In this document: one piece after another, positions 24,389 through 36,635 of the stretch
How positions within the stretch are numbered: position 1 is the first letter of the stretch
How the letters are laid out: the number at the start of each line of letters is the position of its first letter
Assembly: GCA_029237695.1 (NCBI GenBank)
Contig: CM055268.1
Location: forward strand, 53,653,131 to 53,717,130
Direction: 5' to 3'
Length of the DNA: 64,000 nucleotides
DNA from: Conchocele bisecta
Taxonomy: Eukaryota; Mollusca; Bivalvia; Lucinida; Thyasiridae
Made by a program: the position numbers and the translations under genes
Notes under the pieces: generated by a model
Database searches by the model: none
What the model was told of the DNA's origin: nothing
The model's input: the letters and a program-made list of their open reading frames with translations, nothing else

Positions 24389-24526
24389 GGCCCGGTTGCT
24401 CAAAACATCAGTTAGCTTAACGGACTGTTAAATCCTTAACTGAATGGTTAAAATCTCTGATTTTAACCATTCAGTTAAGGATTTAACAGTCCGTTAAGCT
24501 AACGGATGTTTTGAGCAACCGGGCCC
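24389..24526. mobile_element. Palindromic MITE, family 6, copy 2
   Basis: About 138 bp, almost a perfect palindrome with ends GGGCCCGGTTGCTCAAAAC / reverse complement and centre on ATCTCTGATTTTAACC. Confidence 0.88.
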
Positions 24527-26031
24527 AGGTCAACATCTAGCTTGCAACTTCTGTGGAACCTTACTAACAACGGAGTAGTTCTGCATACATACTTGTATTC
24601 ACACACAATCGATCGTATAGTGGATTTATTCTAAAACATAGATCTCAGAGTTAACACCCATGCCCAGACTATCAAATGCGCCATAAGGCGACCCGGCGTG
24701 GGTCTGTTGAAACGTATATGTCACAGAAACGAATATAACACACGTGTGTGATATATTCGTGCGAATGCGTCACACATTTCGGTGTACACTGGCCGAATTC
24801 GGCCGAATACATCACAAACCGAAAATCTCACCCAAATATGTTTCACTTTTTGGTATAAACGAATATGTCACACAATCGCAAATTTCAAACTAGACCGAAT
24901 ATGGTCATATCATTATCAAATCGAATGTATCGACAAGACGATCACTTTGGAGAATTTAATGTCGAACTCTGATCATTACGTAATCCAAGATGACCGCCGA
25001 AGGTCAAAAGGTCATTATTTTATTAGAGATTTCAAACGTCTTATTTTCATGAACCGCCGGGCTGTATTGGACAAACTTCACAGTTATGGTCCGTGTGTGA
25101 AAACTTTTCATATATTTGTTAAAATGGAGATCATCGCATAATCCAAAATGGCCGCCGTCAAAAAGTATGTAAACTTCTTAAAAAAACTTCTCACGAACCG
25201 CCAGACGGCTTTCGATGACACGGAATGATCGATAGTTAACGCTGTTTCAGATTTGTTCAAATGGTGGCCCTGGGTCAAGAAAGGGCGGGCTGGAAGGGTC
25301 AAGTAGGGGTCAAATTTCAGATGTTGCCGTTTATGGTCATGTCATATATCCACTCAACGGTATCGACAAGACGATCACGCTGGAGCATTTTTGGTCGACA
25401 TCGGATGATTACATAATTTAAGATCCTTGTGCATCAGACTGTCTGTTATATATACCGTTTATCATGTATTCATATTTGTTCTGCATCAAATTTGTTAATG
25501 CTGTTTTATAAGCATTATACTGTTTACATTGTTCTCAATGTGTTTGTTTCATGCCAACTATTACTATGGTGGACAGAACAATTTTGATGGTATATATACA
25601 TGTAATAGACAGTCTGGACCAGTTCTGACTTATTTTATAATTTGGATAATAATTTCAGGTGAGCGAAGCAGGCCCATTTGGGCCTTTTGTTATATTACTT
25701 TTTAATCTCCATGTCTGTGATATAGAGTCTATCGCATGACATGTAACTTCTATGATAATAGTAACTAAATATAAAACATTATGGAACAAATTGTTAACCG
25801 ATGAACAGTTTCGCCTGTTCAATATTTACATGTCCAATATACTTTGCATATGAGCCGCGTCGCGAGAAAACCTGTCTTCGGGAGTCTAACGACCTCACAA
25901 GATATGACGTCGTGATTTCCAATTGTCGACGTTTGTCAGACCGCCATGTTTGTTCCGTGGTGTTAAAGTTATCTAACGAACAGAACAACAACGCACCTAG
26001 GTGTTTTTATTATTGTAATGCATCTATACGA
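24527..26031. other. Non-coding stretch with dispersed repeat fragments
   Basis: 24715-24780 shares TGTCACAGAAACGAATA and TCACACGTGTG-type motifs with 39640-39840 in inverted order. 24960-25440 holds two related blocks (AAGACGATCACTTTGGAG / AAGACGATCACGCTGGAG; GAACCGCCGGGCTG / GAACCGCCAGACGG) and ends in GTGAGCGAAGCAGGCCCATT near 25660, so it looks like a degenerate repeat element. 25848-25875 (GAGCCGCGTCGCGAGAAAAC) is inverted at 38931-38962. Confidence 0.6.
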
Positions 26032-26195
26032 GTGTATGACATAATCCCCCTCCCCCCCCCCCGGACATATTCCACCCCCCCCCGCTTCTTTTTGACCAGG
26101 GCGGACATAATCCCCCCCGACAAAATTCTCGGACATAATCCCCCCCGGACAAAATCCCCCCCCCCCCCGGACATAATCCCCCCTGCAGCAGGATA
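26032..26195. repeat. Left inverted array (GGACATAATCCCCC units)
   Basis: About six units of GGACATAATCCCCCCC or GGACAAAATCCCCCC with variable C runs. The minus-strand frames over it (Gly-rich) are artefacts. Confidence 0.85.
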
Positions 26196-26579
26196 AAATA
26201 AAGCACATAACATAAGTTGTTTCTAGTTTTATGTCTTTTATTAACAGTTTATGACAATATTTAATCCAACAAAATAATTGTTAATCTTTATATGGCAGAA
26301 TATTTTATGCAGCATAATCACAACTCGATTTTTGTGATGTTTTTGTCATTTTTATAATGACTGCTTATTACTAAACATTTTAAACATTACTATTTCCATT
26401 GGAGATGATTCTCAAAACATGTTTTTGTTAAGAATTATTGGAACAGACATTTTTGTGATGTTTTTGTCATTGTTATAATGACTGCTTATTACTAAACATC
26501 GTGAGAGTGGGTGATCGATGATATGATGTCAGTAGCCTTGAAGGAATACAAAATTACAAGTTAATACAAGTGTCATCAT

Positions 26580-26870
26580 CATCAGATATACAAGCATACA
26601 GATAATTCACATATCACTCAGTTCTCAATAAATGTTTTGTCAGCACATTAGAATCGTCTCAAATGGAGAAACATATAAGCATACAGATAATTCACATATC
26701 ACTCAGTTCTCAATAAATGTTTTGTCAGCACATTTGAATCGTCTCAAATGGAGGAAAACATATAAAAAGCATACAGATAAATTCACATATCACTCAGTTC
26801 GCATAAACTGTTCTTTTGTCATCACCCATTGGAATCGTCTGAAATGGAGAATTTGAATGGTATGTACCAT
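26580..26870. repeat. Short tandem triplication, about 80-90 bp unit
   Basis: AAGCATACAGATAATTCACA ... TTTTGTCAGCACATT ... GTCTCAAATGGAG repeats three times. A related single unit is at 36540-36625, and its upstream neighbour GATGTCAGTAGCCTTGAAGG (26528) recurs at 36492. Confidence 0.8.
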
Positions 26871-26878
26871 GTTATTAG

Positions 26879-27215
26879 AATGCAGGCTGATCTGTGTCTA
26901 CGTGGTTATGGTTATCTTGTGAGGGGAATAATAAATGTACATTATACATGTGTTTCAGTCAGTTGATTAACAAACATTGCATTTCCTCCTCATATAGCAT
27001 TATTACAATCCACATGTACTGAGTTTCGACTTACCTGCAAATCTGTCACCAAGGCGCCTTTGCATTTCAAACTACCACGTTTAGAACATTCCCATCGAAT
27101 AGTAGTTGTTGACTCTTTCTTCTTAGTATATGCATGACCATCATGACAGAGCTTAACAGAGCATTTGTTGCTAGTAATGAATTCCATATTGGAAGAACAG
27201 TATGAATTGTGATTC
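26879..27215. repeat. 337-bp direct repeat, copy A
   Basis: Ungapped match to 35740-36076 with about four mismatches. Contains a FLYWCH exon on the minus strand. Confidence 0.93.
27035..27187 (-). CDS. FLYWCH zinc-finger exon, copy A
   Basis: Fifty-one codons opening with MEFITSNK and ending in a consensus splice donor CAG|GTAAGT on the minus strand. FLYWCH hallmarks: the F-x-T-S-N-K start, a WEC motif (Trp then zinc-binding Cys) at about residues 32-34 and a second Cys at about 42; the His-x-His pair would lie in the next exon, which I did not find. Copy A differs from copy B at three codons, including Gly to Cys at residue 9. FLYWCH domains bind DNA or proteins and occur both in host regulators and in MULE-type transposons. 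Start: an upstream in-frame ATG at 27217 exists only in this copy, so 27187 is preferred. Partial gene. Confidence 0.75.
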
Positions 27216-28243
27216 ATTCATTCATTCATTCGGCTCATATTTAAGGGTGGGACTTGGCTCGAACACCTTCCATACCCGGGATATATAGCCCAGTAAAGAA
27301 GCAGGCCGATGGTCGTCGGTCTGGTTTATATTTCCGAATTTTGATAAATGTTGCATTTATAATTCAGGCTCCAAAAATGTGCGTCAAATATAGGAGAATC
27401 TATGCAGGTATGGTGACCTATAATTTGAGGCCTCCTATAGCACCCATCAGCTTATATGTGTGTGATATAGTATGGCTGGGTATCGATTATAGATGATTGA
27501 GGGGAACCCATACTAGTTTACGTGATTTGTGCGTTTTGAGTGGCATACGGACTTGTCAAATGAAATTAAGTGGCGAGTGTACTATCTGAGTCACTAATGT
27601 CTAGCAAGTGTCTCTACGAAAATTAACTTATTGTCACATTTAGTCCCAATCCTACCTAATCACCATCGAGAAGAGAAGAGAAGAGAATAAGAAAGTGATT
27701 TCTGACGGTATGGTATTTGACGTGTCACCCTCACCCTATGTTAGTGTGCTGTATCAGAATGCTATATTAACCTATCATGATAACCGTGGTTGCTGATTTT
27801 GTGTTGTTAATTGGGTTTTATATATATATTTGTTTTTGTTATTTACTAGCATTTATTTTAATTTTAGTTTAGTTTTGAGTCACCTACCACACCGTCAGAT
27901 TTTGGCCGAAATAGACTAATACACATTAAATCGTTTGATTTTTGTCTATATTGGAGTAATACAGATTGTCAATTTCGACATAAAAAGCAATTACTCCTGG
28001 TGGAGGAAACCTCAGTTTCCCCGTAGCTCCGGAGTCCCTGTAGTAAAGCTAAAAAAAAAACAAAAAAAACCCTCAAAAGGAGGCGATTTTGCACAACTAC
28101 TCTCAACAGCTGACTACCTCACCCCACTGACTCACTCAATCACTTAGCCCAATTCTCCATGAATTAGTGGACCACATCAACCCATCCATACACCCAAGCC
28201 AACCACACACCACATCACTTAGCCCAGCCCCCATTCAATCAAT
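27216..28243. other. Non-coding stretch
   Basis: A short (ATTC)n run is at 27213-27232. No gene recognised. Confidence 0.55.
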
Positions 28244-28541
28244 CAATCACACACACACACACACACACACGCACGCACGCACGCACACACGCACACTCAC
28301 GCACGCAGGCACACACAGACGTACATACACATATACATATGTACACACACATATATACCCATACACACATATACACACATACATATATATATATGCATAC
28401 ACACATCCACACACACACATACATATATATATACATACACACACCCACCCACACACACACACACGCATATATATACATATATATACACATATACATACAC
28501 ACATACATACACATACATACACACATACACATATATATACG
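28244..28541. repeat. Compound microsatellite (CA)n / (CGCA)n / (TACA)n
   Basis: Nearly 300 bp of alternating purine-pyrimidine dinucleotides. Open frames in both directions (Tyr/Cys/Val or Thr/His rich) are artefacts. Confidence 0.95.
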
Positions 28542-29599
28542 TACCACATCAAAGACCCCTCGGCATCACGGCGTTCCATTGTTCTGTAAAATGACGGGAA
28601 ATGGACATGCATGGTTAGTGACAAAATGGGTCCCCCCAGTCAGTATCGGGGTTCATTTGTAAGTTGTCACTGGTCATGTCGTTTACGTCTACGAGTCGTG
28701 TTGCCCTGTCAATATTGTCAGTGGTTGGCCACTGTTATTGGTCTTTATTATTAAAAGTAGATTTAGGAAGATGCAAATAAAAATATAGTAAATGATTTGT
28801 GCAGATTTGCATGTATGGTTATCCCCACCCGCTAAAATACCGGCCCCCGCATGTAAGCAGTCATTACTTTATAATTTAATAGATAGAGCACTATGTGTCC
28901 GGTGGTGAGCAGACCGTATCGTTCGTTTCCCAGCGGGGGTCCCCGATTGGGCATTCCCTACCTGAAAGATCCCTTGGGTTAGTACCAGTCAAGTCCACCC
29001 GCCCGGACATTTCATAACGCTATAGATTTCGTAACTGCTCTACCTTAGACCTGATCACGAGCAGACTGTAATGCGCAATGCTGTTAACTTCATGAGTGCT
29101 CATCATTGGAGGCCGGACGTTAATAGTTGTTAGCTGAGTATAGGCTTAATTGTATATACAATATGTATACAATGTATAGCTAGGATATGACTACGGGTCT
29201 GGCAATATGTTCGTTAGGGTGCACTCTGGGCCTGCCTCTGGAGAAGAACCCGCCAAATATATTGGAACTCGGGTAATTCGGACATTCCCCGTTGAAGTTA
29301 TATATTGCCAGCATTTCGCCACATCCCGCATATACTTTATGATTGTATTATGTTTGATATGATTTGATATTTATCTTATTATGTTGTTAGTAATGGTCAG
29401 TCAGTGTGGGGTACTGCTTCCCATACGCCGTTCACCATGTAATCACCGTAAGTCGATGGCTCACACGCAAACATATATTTACGATACAACATATGTACAA
29501 CCTGTCGTGATATTACTTAATTATATCTGGACGAAGCCTACATGGTCCAATGTAACCTCTGTCACTTAGTTGGACCACTTCGTTGACTGTATACCCTCT
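28542..29599. other. Non-coding stretch
   Basis: 28880-28980 has a weak tRNA-like look (GTTCGTTTCCCAGCG as a possible B box) but no convincing cloverleaf. Nothing else seen. Confidence 0.5.
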
Positions 29600-29760
29600 G
29601 CCATCCTCAGTTACTACCTCTATGTCTTGGTCTTTAGGTTATCAGTTTGAATTTAAAACTATACTGTTGTTTTTGGAGCAGCGGTATTTACATTTTACCC
29701 CAGTATCCGGTTTCCTTTATGTACTCTAATAAAGCTAGATGCATTTCGGCTTCACATTCC

Positions 29761-32700
29761 TTAGGAGGGAATACTATATGATAATGTGAAGGTGTAATGT
29801 TGTGTTTGTTTAAGGCAAGACGCTTTTAGATCTTCTCGCGATGTGCTATGGGCGGGGCAATTGAAGAAATAATGCCAAGGATCTTCAATTTCGTCCTCGT
29901 CACAATTTGAACAATTCATTTTATCTTCACTACTATTATCATGATGGTATAGATTAGATTTTATGCCATTTCTGCCTAGCCTTAGTCTGGATATAATTAT
30001 GTCTGCTCTCCTATCTTTACTATACAATTTACATTTTGTAGGGATGATGGGGCACATTGCTTGCAAAATATGTCCACCATTTTGCCTAAGTGTTCATTAT
30101 TCCACCTTGTTTGCCACTTTGACCTACATTTTTGTTTGATGAGAGAATATATTTCATGATGTGTTGGTAATGTTGCTTCATTGTTTCCTATTAAATGCGC
30201 TGTGCCTGCAGCCCTATCAGCGTCTTCGTTACCGGGTATTCCAATATGGAAGGACCCAATCATATGTTTATTAGCTTGCCTTTAGATATTGTATTGCTTA
30301 TTAATGTTTTGATGAGATGTATTTTGTCAGGTCTTGTTTTAGAAGTACCTGAGTTGATTGCTTGGACGGAGCTTAGTGAATCAGTTAAGATGACTGTATC
30401 CTTATAATTATCTAATGTTAGGTTATAAATGAGGGCCTTCTCGATTGCTATTAATTCTGATGTGAATACTGTTAGTGTGGAAGTCAGCTTGTATTGTTCT
30501 ACATAATTTAAATGTGGTATCACGAAAGCTGCGGATGTGATGCCTTGTTTGATATTTTTGCTACCGTCCGTGTAAATTTGCAGGCTATCTTTCCATTTTT
30601 TGTATATGTGGTCTGTTGCTAGTTTTAGGTTAATAATTGGATCCATTGTCTTATTTTTTATTATTTCTGTTAGATCTGATTGAGCAGTTATTTCGAAAGG
30701 ATTGTAAGGTATATGGGTCTGATACGGCTGCATTTCACAATCATGCAGTCCATATTCTTGAGTTAGTATTTGGGCATTCATAGCGTAACATGTTTGTAAT
30801 TTCCTACCTGTGGATTTGCTTTTTTAATTTTGTTTGCTTCTTTATCGTTATGTTTGTTTTTTATACTTTTGATTATTTTCTTTTATGGTTGCTTCTTTTT
30901 TAAGTCTTATTCTGTTATATTTGTATACCCGCCTAGGTCGTATTTGTTCGTTAACTGGCAGGTTTACACCATGTGGCTGGGTGCGCGCCGAATATTTGAT
31001 TAGATTTCCTTCACGCCTCAGATCTAATGGTTCTACTACGGTTTCTACCTCGACTGCAGCGGCTCTAGTTGATTTATATGCACCTGTTGCCACTTTGAGG
31101 GCCGCTCTTTGAATTAGTTCTAGTTTAGCTAAGTGTTCCGCTGCAGCGTCTTTATACAGCATGCTGCCATAGTCCATTTTTGATAATAATAGAGCTTTGT
31201 ACAACAATAGAAGGGATAGTTTATCCGCTCCATATGACGTACCCGATACTAGTTTCATTAAGTTGAGATCTTTTCTACAGCGTTGGACTATGTTATTTAT
31301 ATGTGTTCCCAAGGTAAGTCGATCGTCCAAATACATACCCAGGAATTTTACACATTTTGTGTATGGTATTGCTTGATTGTTTACCATTAAATCTTTAATT
31401 TTATAAGTTTGTTCTCTTATGTATGCATACCGCTGCTCTTCATTTGTATAGCAGAGTAATCCACCGCCATGAAATATGACTGCCTCAGTTTTTAAGCGGG
31501 GAGATTTTAAAGCCCCATTTGTTTTGCCAAATTGTTATTTTATCTAGTGCTGTCTGTATTACCCCCAGGCTACTCTGAGATCTGTATGCTCTTTCCAGAT
31601 CGCGCCGTCGTCGGCAAATTGTGACAGGCCTGGTTTTGTGTTTGTACTCATACTGCTCATACTGTTTTTTTTAATTTCTGATATAATGTATCTATCATGA
31701 CATTAAATAGTGTCGGGCTTATGACACTACCCTGGGGGCTGCCATTATCAATACTTTGAAATTCTGAATGCTCTGTGCCTATTCTTACTCTAATTTTTCT
31801 GCCCGTCAGAAAGTTATCTAACCATAGCAACATTCTGTTGTTTACGCCCTTCCCGATTAGTTGTTCTATTGCTCCCTTTGTCCACATTAGGTCAAAGGCT
31901 TTTTTCTAAGTCTAGAAATACAGCTATGACTAGTTTTTTTTCCATTTGTGCTGTTTTAATGATTGTTTCTAATCCAGCTAGTTGATCCATCGTGGATCTA
32001 TGATTTCTAAATCCTGACTGGGTTGGGCCAATTTTCTGATTAGATTCAAAATGATGTTTTAGTCTGATGGCCACCATAGTTTCCATTAATTTACATATTA
32101 CAGATGTTAGTGAAATGGGTCTGTATGAGGCTGGTAGAGTTGCATCCTTGTTTGGTTTGATTATTGGGATAATGGTAGCCTCTTTCCAAGCGTCAGGCAG
32201 GGAGCCTTCGGCCCATGATTTATTTATTAGCATGAGCAGTTGTTCCATTGATTCATGTGGTAATTGTTTAAGTATATTATAAGTATTTTATCTGCTCCTG
32301 GTGCAGTACTTTTTTTAATTTTAAGGGCAGCTTTAAGTTCCGACATTATAAATGACCTATTGAGGCAGTCAGTATTCAGGTCTTGGTGTCAGAGTATGGT
32401 TGTCTATCTTAGCTTGTATTTTCGGGTCTCTTTTATCTTTTTCTATTCTGAATTCTGATGTTAAATTACTGTTGCTAGACATATTATTGTAATGATCTGT
32501 GAGCACCTCTGCTTTTTGTTTTTCATCGCATATTAAGTATTATCATGTGATAATGGGGGCATTTGTTGTGTTGGTTTACCTCTTACTCGATTAAATAAAT
32601 TCCAGACTTCTTTACTTGTTTTATCTTTCGTAATTGCTGATATAAAATTCGCCCAACCTTCCTCTTTTGCTGTTTTAATGGTTTCAGACGCCAGGCTCTT

Positions 32701-33755
32701 GGCTTCCAAGTATTCCTCTCGCCTTCTTTGTTTTAGTTGTACATGGTATTTATAGGCTTGTTTCCATCTTCGCAGACAGTTCTCCCTGTTTTTAATGGCT
32801 TCTGTGCAAGCGGGTGTCCACCAGGGATTGGTAGGGCGATTATGTGCTTTACCACTTGTCTGTGGTATGCTTTCTTTACTTATTCCGTAGAGTGTGCTCA
32901 CAAATTCATCGTGATAGTATTTTGTATCTAAATTCGCATCGATATGTAACCTAGTGGTGCATAGTTGATGGAAGAGTTCCCAATTTGCATGACCTAACTT
33001 CCATTTGGGAATTGTTGCGGGAGTTCTCTGGTGATAATGGGTACAAACTTTAGTAATAATCGGATAGTGATCGCTGCCTAGTGTTGAGTTGTGGATGGTC
33101 CACGAGGCCAAGGAAGCTAGAGCTGGTGTAGCTAATGTGATGTCTGGTGCAGATCCTATACTTTTAGCCCTTGGTAGATGGGATGAGTCGTATGTTTCTG
33201 AGCCATTATTTAGAATAACGTAATTAGTATTATCTAGGAATGTTATATTTTCATCACCTATTTTGTTTACTTTATTAAAATAATGAATGTCCCAAAGTGG
33301 ATTATGTCCGTTAAAGTCACCCAATATCAGTGTTTTGTTACTAACTTGTTTTATTACCTTTTATAAGTTTTGTAGAAGGTTTTCGGTTTTATTAATACTC
33401 GGACTTATGTAGATATTCAGAATGTCAATGTTGCCTTTACTGCTTAATATCTTAACTCCCGAGTATAGGATATTATTATTTTCATTAAGATGACTTGTTT
33501 TAAATTCTATGCTTGATATACAATTTTTCACGAATATGCCTACACCGCTTCCTTTGGTTGAGTTCGTTGAGTGAGATTTCAGATTATACCCAGGTAATTT
33601 TGTAGGTTTTGGCATTTCCTGTAGACATAATACATCGGGTGACATGATGTCGTTTTCTATTGCATTCACCAGCTCACTTTTGTTTTGACAAATCCCCAGC
33701 AGTTCCATTGAAGGACTGTCAGGGTCTCGTTGGTTTTAGTTCCGTTTCTACCCAT
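29761..33755 (-). pseudogene. LINE ORF2: endonuclease, reverse transcriptase, RNase H
   Basis: Would nick target DNA and reverse-transcribe the element RNA there. N to C on the minus strand: ATG at 33755; apurinic-type endonuclease (MSPDVLCLQE near 33640; GDFNGHNPLWD near 33320; SDHYPI near 33070); reverse transcriptase (SGFRNHRSTMDQL near 32000; NGSPQGSVISP near 31730; the FADD catalytic box near 31610, outside any long frame); RNase H (YTDGS near 30570; LTDSLS near 30390; FHIGIPGNEDAD near 30250); and a Cys/His tail (CSNCDEDEIEDPWHYFFNC near 29890). At least eight segments in shifting frames, so no full product is possible. Confidence 0.93.
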
Positions 33756-33837
33756 AATATTCTTTTTTTTTATTAAATATGTTTATGTTTTATTGTATAT
33801 CAGGAAGTCTTAGTCCGTGACGCTTAGTCGCTATTAT

Positions 33838-35647
33838 TTAACTTAGCGGTGTCATATTTGATTCCATTTCTGGCTCATTTAGTTGCACTGGTCTCCTATT
33901 TGGTGATATTTTGTCTTGTCTTATAAGAGTTATTTTTGGTATATTGTTCTTGTTTTGTTTCTGCTGCGAGTCTTTGCCTGTCTTTATTATTGGTCCATGT
34001 TTTTGTTGCCATACGTTTGCCTTTTTTATTTTTATTGCTTCGTCTCTACCTTTAGACGCTTTATTGGTCTTTGGAAGATTCACTGTGTTAGGGGTTAACT
34101 TTTGTCTATTAAGTGTTATTTTGTGTACTGTTTTTACTGGACTTGCCGCTGGGCTAACATTGGGTGTGGATGTTGTGACCTTATTGTTTGTTCCATTTTT
34201 GTTTTTAGCAGTGATCGTCTGGCAATTTTGAACGTCGCTCATATTTTTAGGGTTAAAGTTATCGCTTGAACTATTGTTAGATATGTCAGACAGTCCAAGC
34301 CCAGAACCCGGTGAGTCGGGGGTATCCGGCAAGGGCTGTGACGATTTTGGTGATTTGGTTGTCAGGAGTGAGTCCATACTTGGAGGATTAGAAGGCATCT
34401 CTTCTTCACAGATACCTATGCCTAAGTCTATTATCTCATCCACACTATCTATAATTTTATTTGATTTTCCACTACTGTTTGCTATTGCTGGATGCGGATG
34501 GTTGTTATCTGATATGTAAGTGCTAAATAGGCTTTTCGCCGCTGTTGTGTCGCAACTATTCTTTCTTATTTTTGTGGGTGGGTAGTAGGTAGATATATCC
34601 TTCCTTACTGTTTCAATGATTATGTCATCACCGGTATCGGTGGCAACATTATTATGTACGTTGGAGGGCTCTGTATTTAAATGTGAGCTGGTTATCTGAC
34701 TTATAATTCCATCAGTTTGGATACCTAATTGTCTTTCGAGTGCTAGTTCGATTGCTGTCACGAGATCAAAAACTTGCTGTTTAGTAACATAGTCCTTCAT
34801 TGATTGTTTGTTAATGTTTTTATTGGGAGTTTGGTAATCTTTGTAAGATGTTTCATGGGCTCTCTTTCGTTTATTAGTTTTAGGTGTAGCTGGTATATGA
34901 GTTTTCTCTGGCGTTCGCTTGTTATAGTCTGTTTGCGGAAACTTATTCTTAATTTGTTCCTGATTCACGTTAATATTTGGGGTTTGAAGTTGTTCTTTTA
35001 GTGCGTTTCTAGTGAGCTGTCTAGTGTTGTTTTTTGTATCTGAGAAACATAGGACAGTACGAATCACTAGCCCTATGTCCACATTCATGTTGTTGAGCCA
35101 CGTAGCAGTTGTTGCAAAATTCTTGAGCTCGTGTATTTTTGTATGTGCACGCCGTGTAAGTGTGTGAGTAGCCACAGATGGGACATACTGTTTTATTGTT
35201 TTTGCAATTGTTTTGCTTATGACCGAATTGTTGGCATTTGTTACATCTAATGGGACGTGATATCGTGATGCCTATGTTGATGTCATTTCCGCAATTGATG
35301 TAGCTAGCATGTGTTATGGTGAATGGTAGAGTGGGTGAGTTAAATTTAATTAGAAGTGTTGATTTGTTTTTGCCTATGTGATGTGCTTCAGTTATTTTGT
35401 TTTTTCCAGCGTCTAGTGCTGTCATTAGTTCTTCTTTGTTAAGTCGTGTGAAGTCTGGATGATCTGCAATCCCCAGAGTGACTGTTTGGTTTGGTTGTTG
35501 TTTATTGGATGGGTGTTGTCTGTTTGTGTTTTGGTGCGACAAGTGTCTGAACTCAACTCCAGTCATGCCAACTGGTGTTGTGAAGCTTTTTCCTTTGTTA
35601 GTGTAGCGATTCGGTAGTTTAATTTTGAAGATGTCTGGTGCATCCAT
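33838..35647 (-). pseudogene. LINE ORF1: zinc-knuckle RNA-binding protein
   Basis: Would coat element RNA. The first part (35021-35647, starts MDAPDIFKIK) ends in three Cys/His knuckles: CNKCQQFGHKQNNC, CPICGYSHTYTAC and a longer CNNC...C one. The second part (33838 to about 35030) is a low-complexity, Asn/Thr/Lys-rich tail of about 400 residues. The two parts are in different frames, with the shift near 35030 just after the third knuckle. It ends 82 bp before the ORF2 ATG. Confidence 0.88.
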
Positions 35648-35739
35648 GCCACAGCTGATTTCGGCTTGACTTATATTGCCTCCTACATAGGACAGGAAAG
35701 CCAGAACAAATTGTGGAATAGTTACTGACCTACGCCTAC

Positions 35740-36076
35740 AATGCAGGCTGATCTGTGTCTACGTGGTTATGGTTATCTTGTGAGGGGAATAATAAATGTA
35801 CATTATACATGTGTTTCAGTCAGTTGATTAACAAACATTGCATTTCCTCCTCATATAGCATTATTACAATCCACATGTACTGAGTTTCGACTTACCTGCA
35901 AATCTGTCACCAAGGCGCCTTTGCATTTCAAACTACCACGTTTGGAACATTCCCATCGAATATTAGTTTTTGACTCTTTCTTCTTAGTATATGCATGACC
36001 ATCATGACAGAGCTTAACAGAGCCTTTGTTGCTAGTAATGAATTCCATATTGGAAGAACAGTATGAATTGTGATTC
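35740..36076. repeat. 337-bp direct repeat, copy B
   Basis: Starts AATGCAGGCTGATCTGTG and ends TGTGATTC, as copy A does, 8861 bp apart. Confidence 0.93.
35896..36048 (-). CDS. FLYWCH zinc-finger exon, copy B
   Basis: Same 51-codon exon as copy A with the same donor site (CAG|GTAAGT). This copy keeps Gly at residue 9 and Lys/Asn at residues 27 and 29, so it looks nearer the ancestral form. Zinc ligands seen: Cys in WEC and Cys in LKCKGA; the His pair is expected in a downstream exon. Immediately upstream of the LINE 5' end on the same strand, so if transcribed toward lower coordinates its first intron would run into the LINE. Confidence 0.75.
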
Positions 36077-36635
36077 TAAGCCCCATCCTTATATGCTTAA
36101 ATCAGTGAATTACTCATTTAGCACCTGTAATTATTACCTCATGATTAAGGTATTAATCATGACAATTATTGTGTCACTTCAAAGAATGATTGAGTTATGC
36201 ATTTAGGTTCTCCTAATTATCTTCTCACTTCTCACAATTATATCCACTTGTTACGAGTTAAGTGGTCTAACAAGGAAACATTAATTTAGTATACATCAAA
36301 GTGATAATCCAAATTAAGCAAATACATTAATGCGAGTTAAGTGGTCTAACAAGGAAACATTAATTTAGTATACATCAAAGTGGTAATCCAAATTAAGCAA
36401 ATACATTAAAATACTTTTAGCATACATCAAAGTATCAACTAACAATTGTTATATGATTATCCAAATTAAAGAAATACTATGTGTGGTCGATGATGTCAGT
36501 AGCCTTGAAGGAATAAAAAAATATACAAGTTAATACAATATATCATCATGTATACATATAAGCATACACATTTCTCAATGAAAACATGTTTTGTCAGCAC
36601 ATTAGGATCTATATCTCCAATTTCTCCTGGGTGAG
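36077..36635. other. AT-rich stretch with a short direct repeat
   Basis: GCGAGTTAAGTGGTCTAAC... at about 36333 repeats 36255-36330 (unit about 80 bp). 36480-36625 is related to 26510-26640. Confidence 0.65.

Larger units (their letters stand above)
29600..35739 (-). mobile_element. Non-LTR retrotransposon (LINE) with RNase H, broken
   Basis: Minus-strand element with a zinc-knuckle ORF1 and an ORF2 carrying endonuclease, reverse transcriptase, RNase H and a C-terminal CCHC-like motif. This arrangement fits the I/Nimb side of the Jockey-I superfamily. Both ORFs have several frameshifts. The 5' end abuts exactly the left edge of the 337-bp repeat copy B at 35740; the 3' end is not sharp and is placed near 29.6 kb. 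No clear target-site duplication or tail was identified. Confidence 0.9.

Noticed and set aside
25801..26196. 131-codon + frame
   Set aside because: Its C-terminal half is the Pro-rich reading of the GGACATAATCCCC array, and the N-terminal half has no family resemblance.
28239..28662. Frames of 77-140 codons rich in Cys/Val/Tyr or Thr/His
   Set aside because: Translation of the (CA)n/(TACA)n microsatellite.
28880..28980. Possible tRNA-derived SINE head
   Set aside because: A B-box-like GTTCGTTTCCC is present, but no good A box or cloverleaf could be formed by eye.
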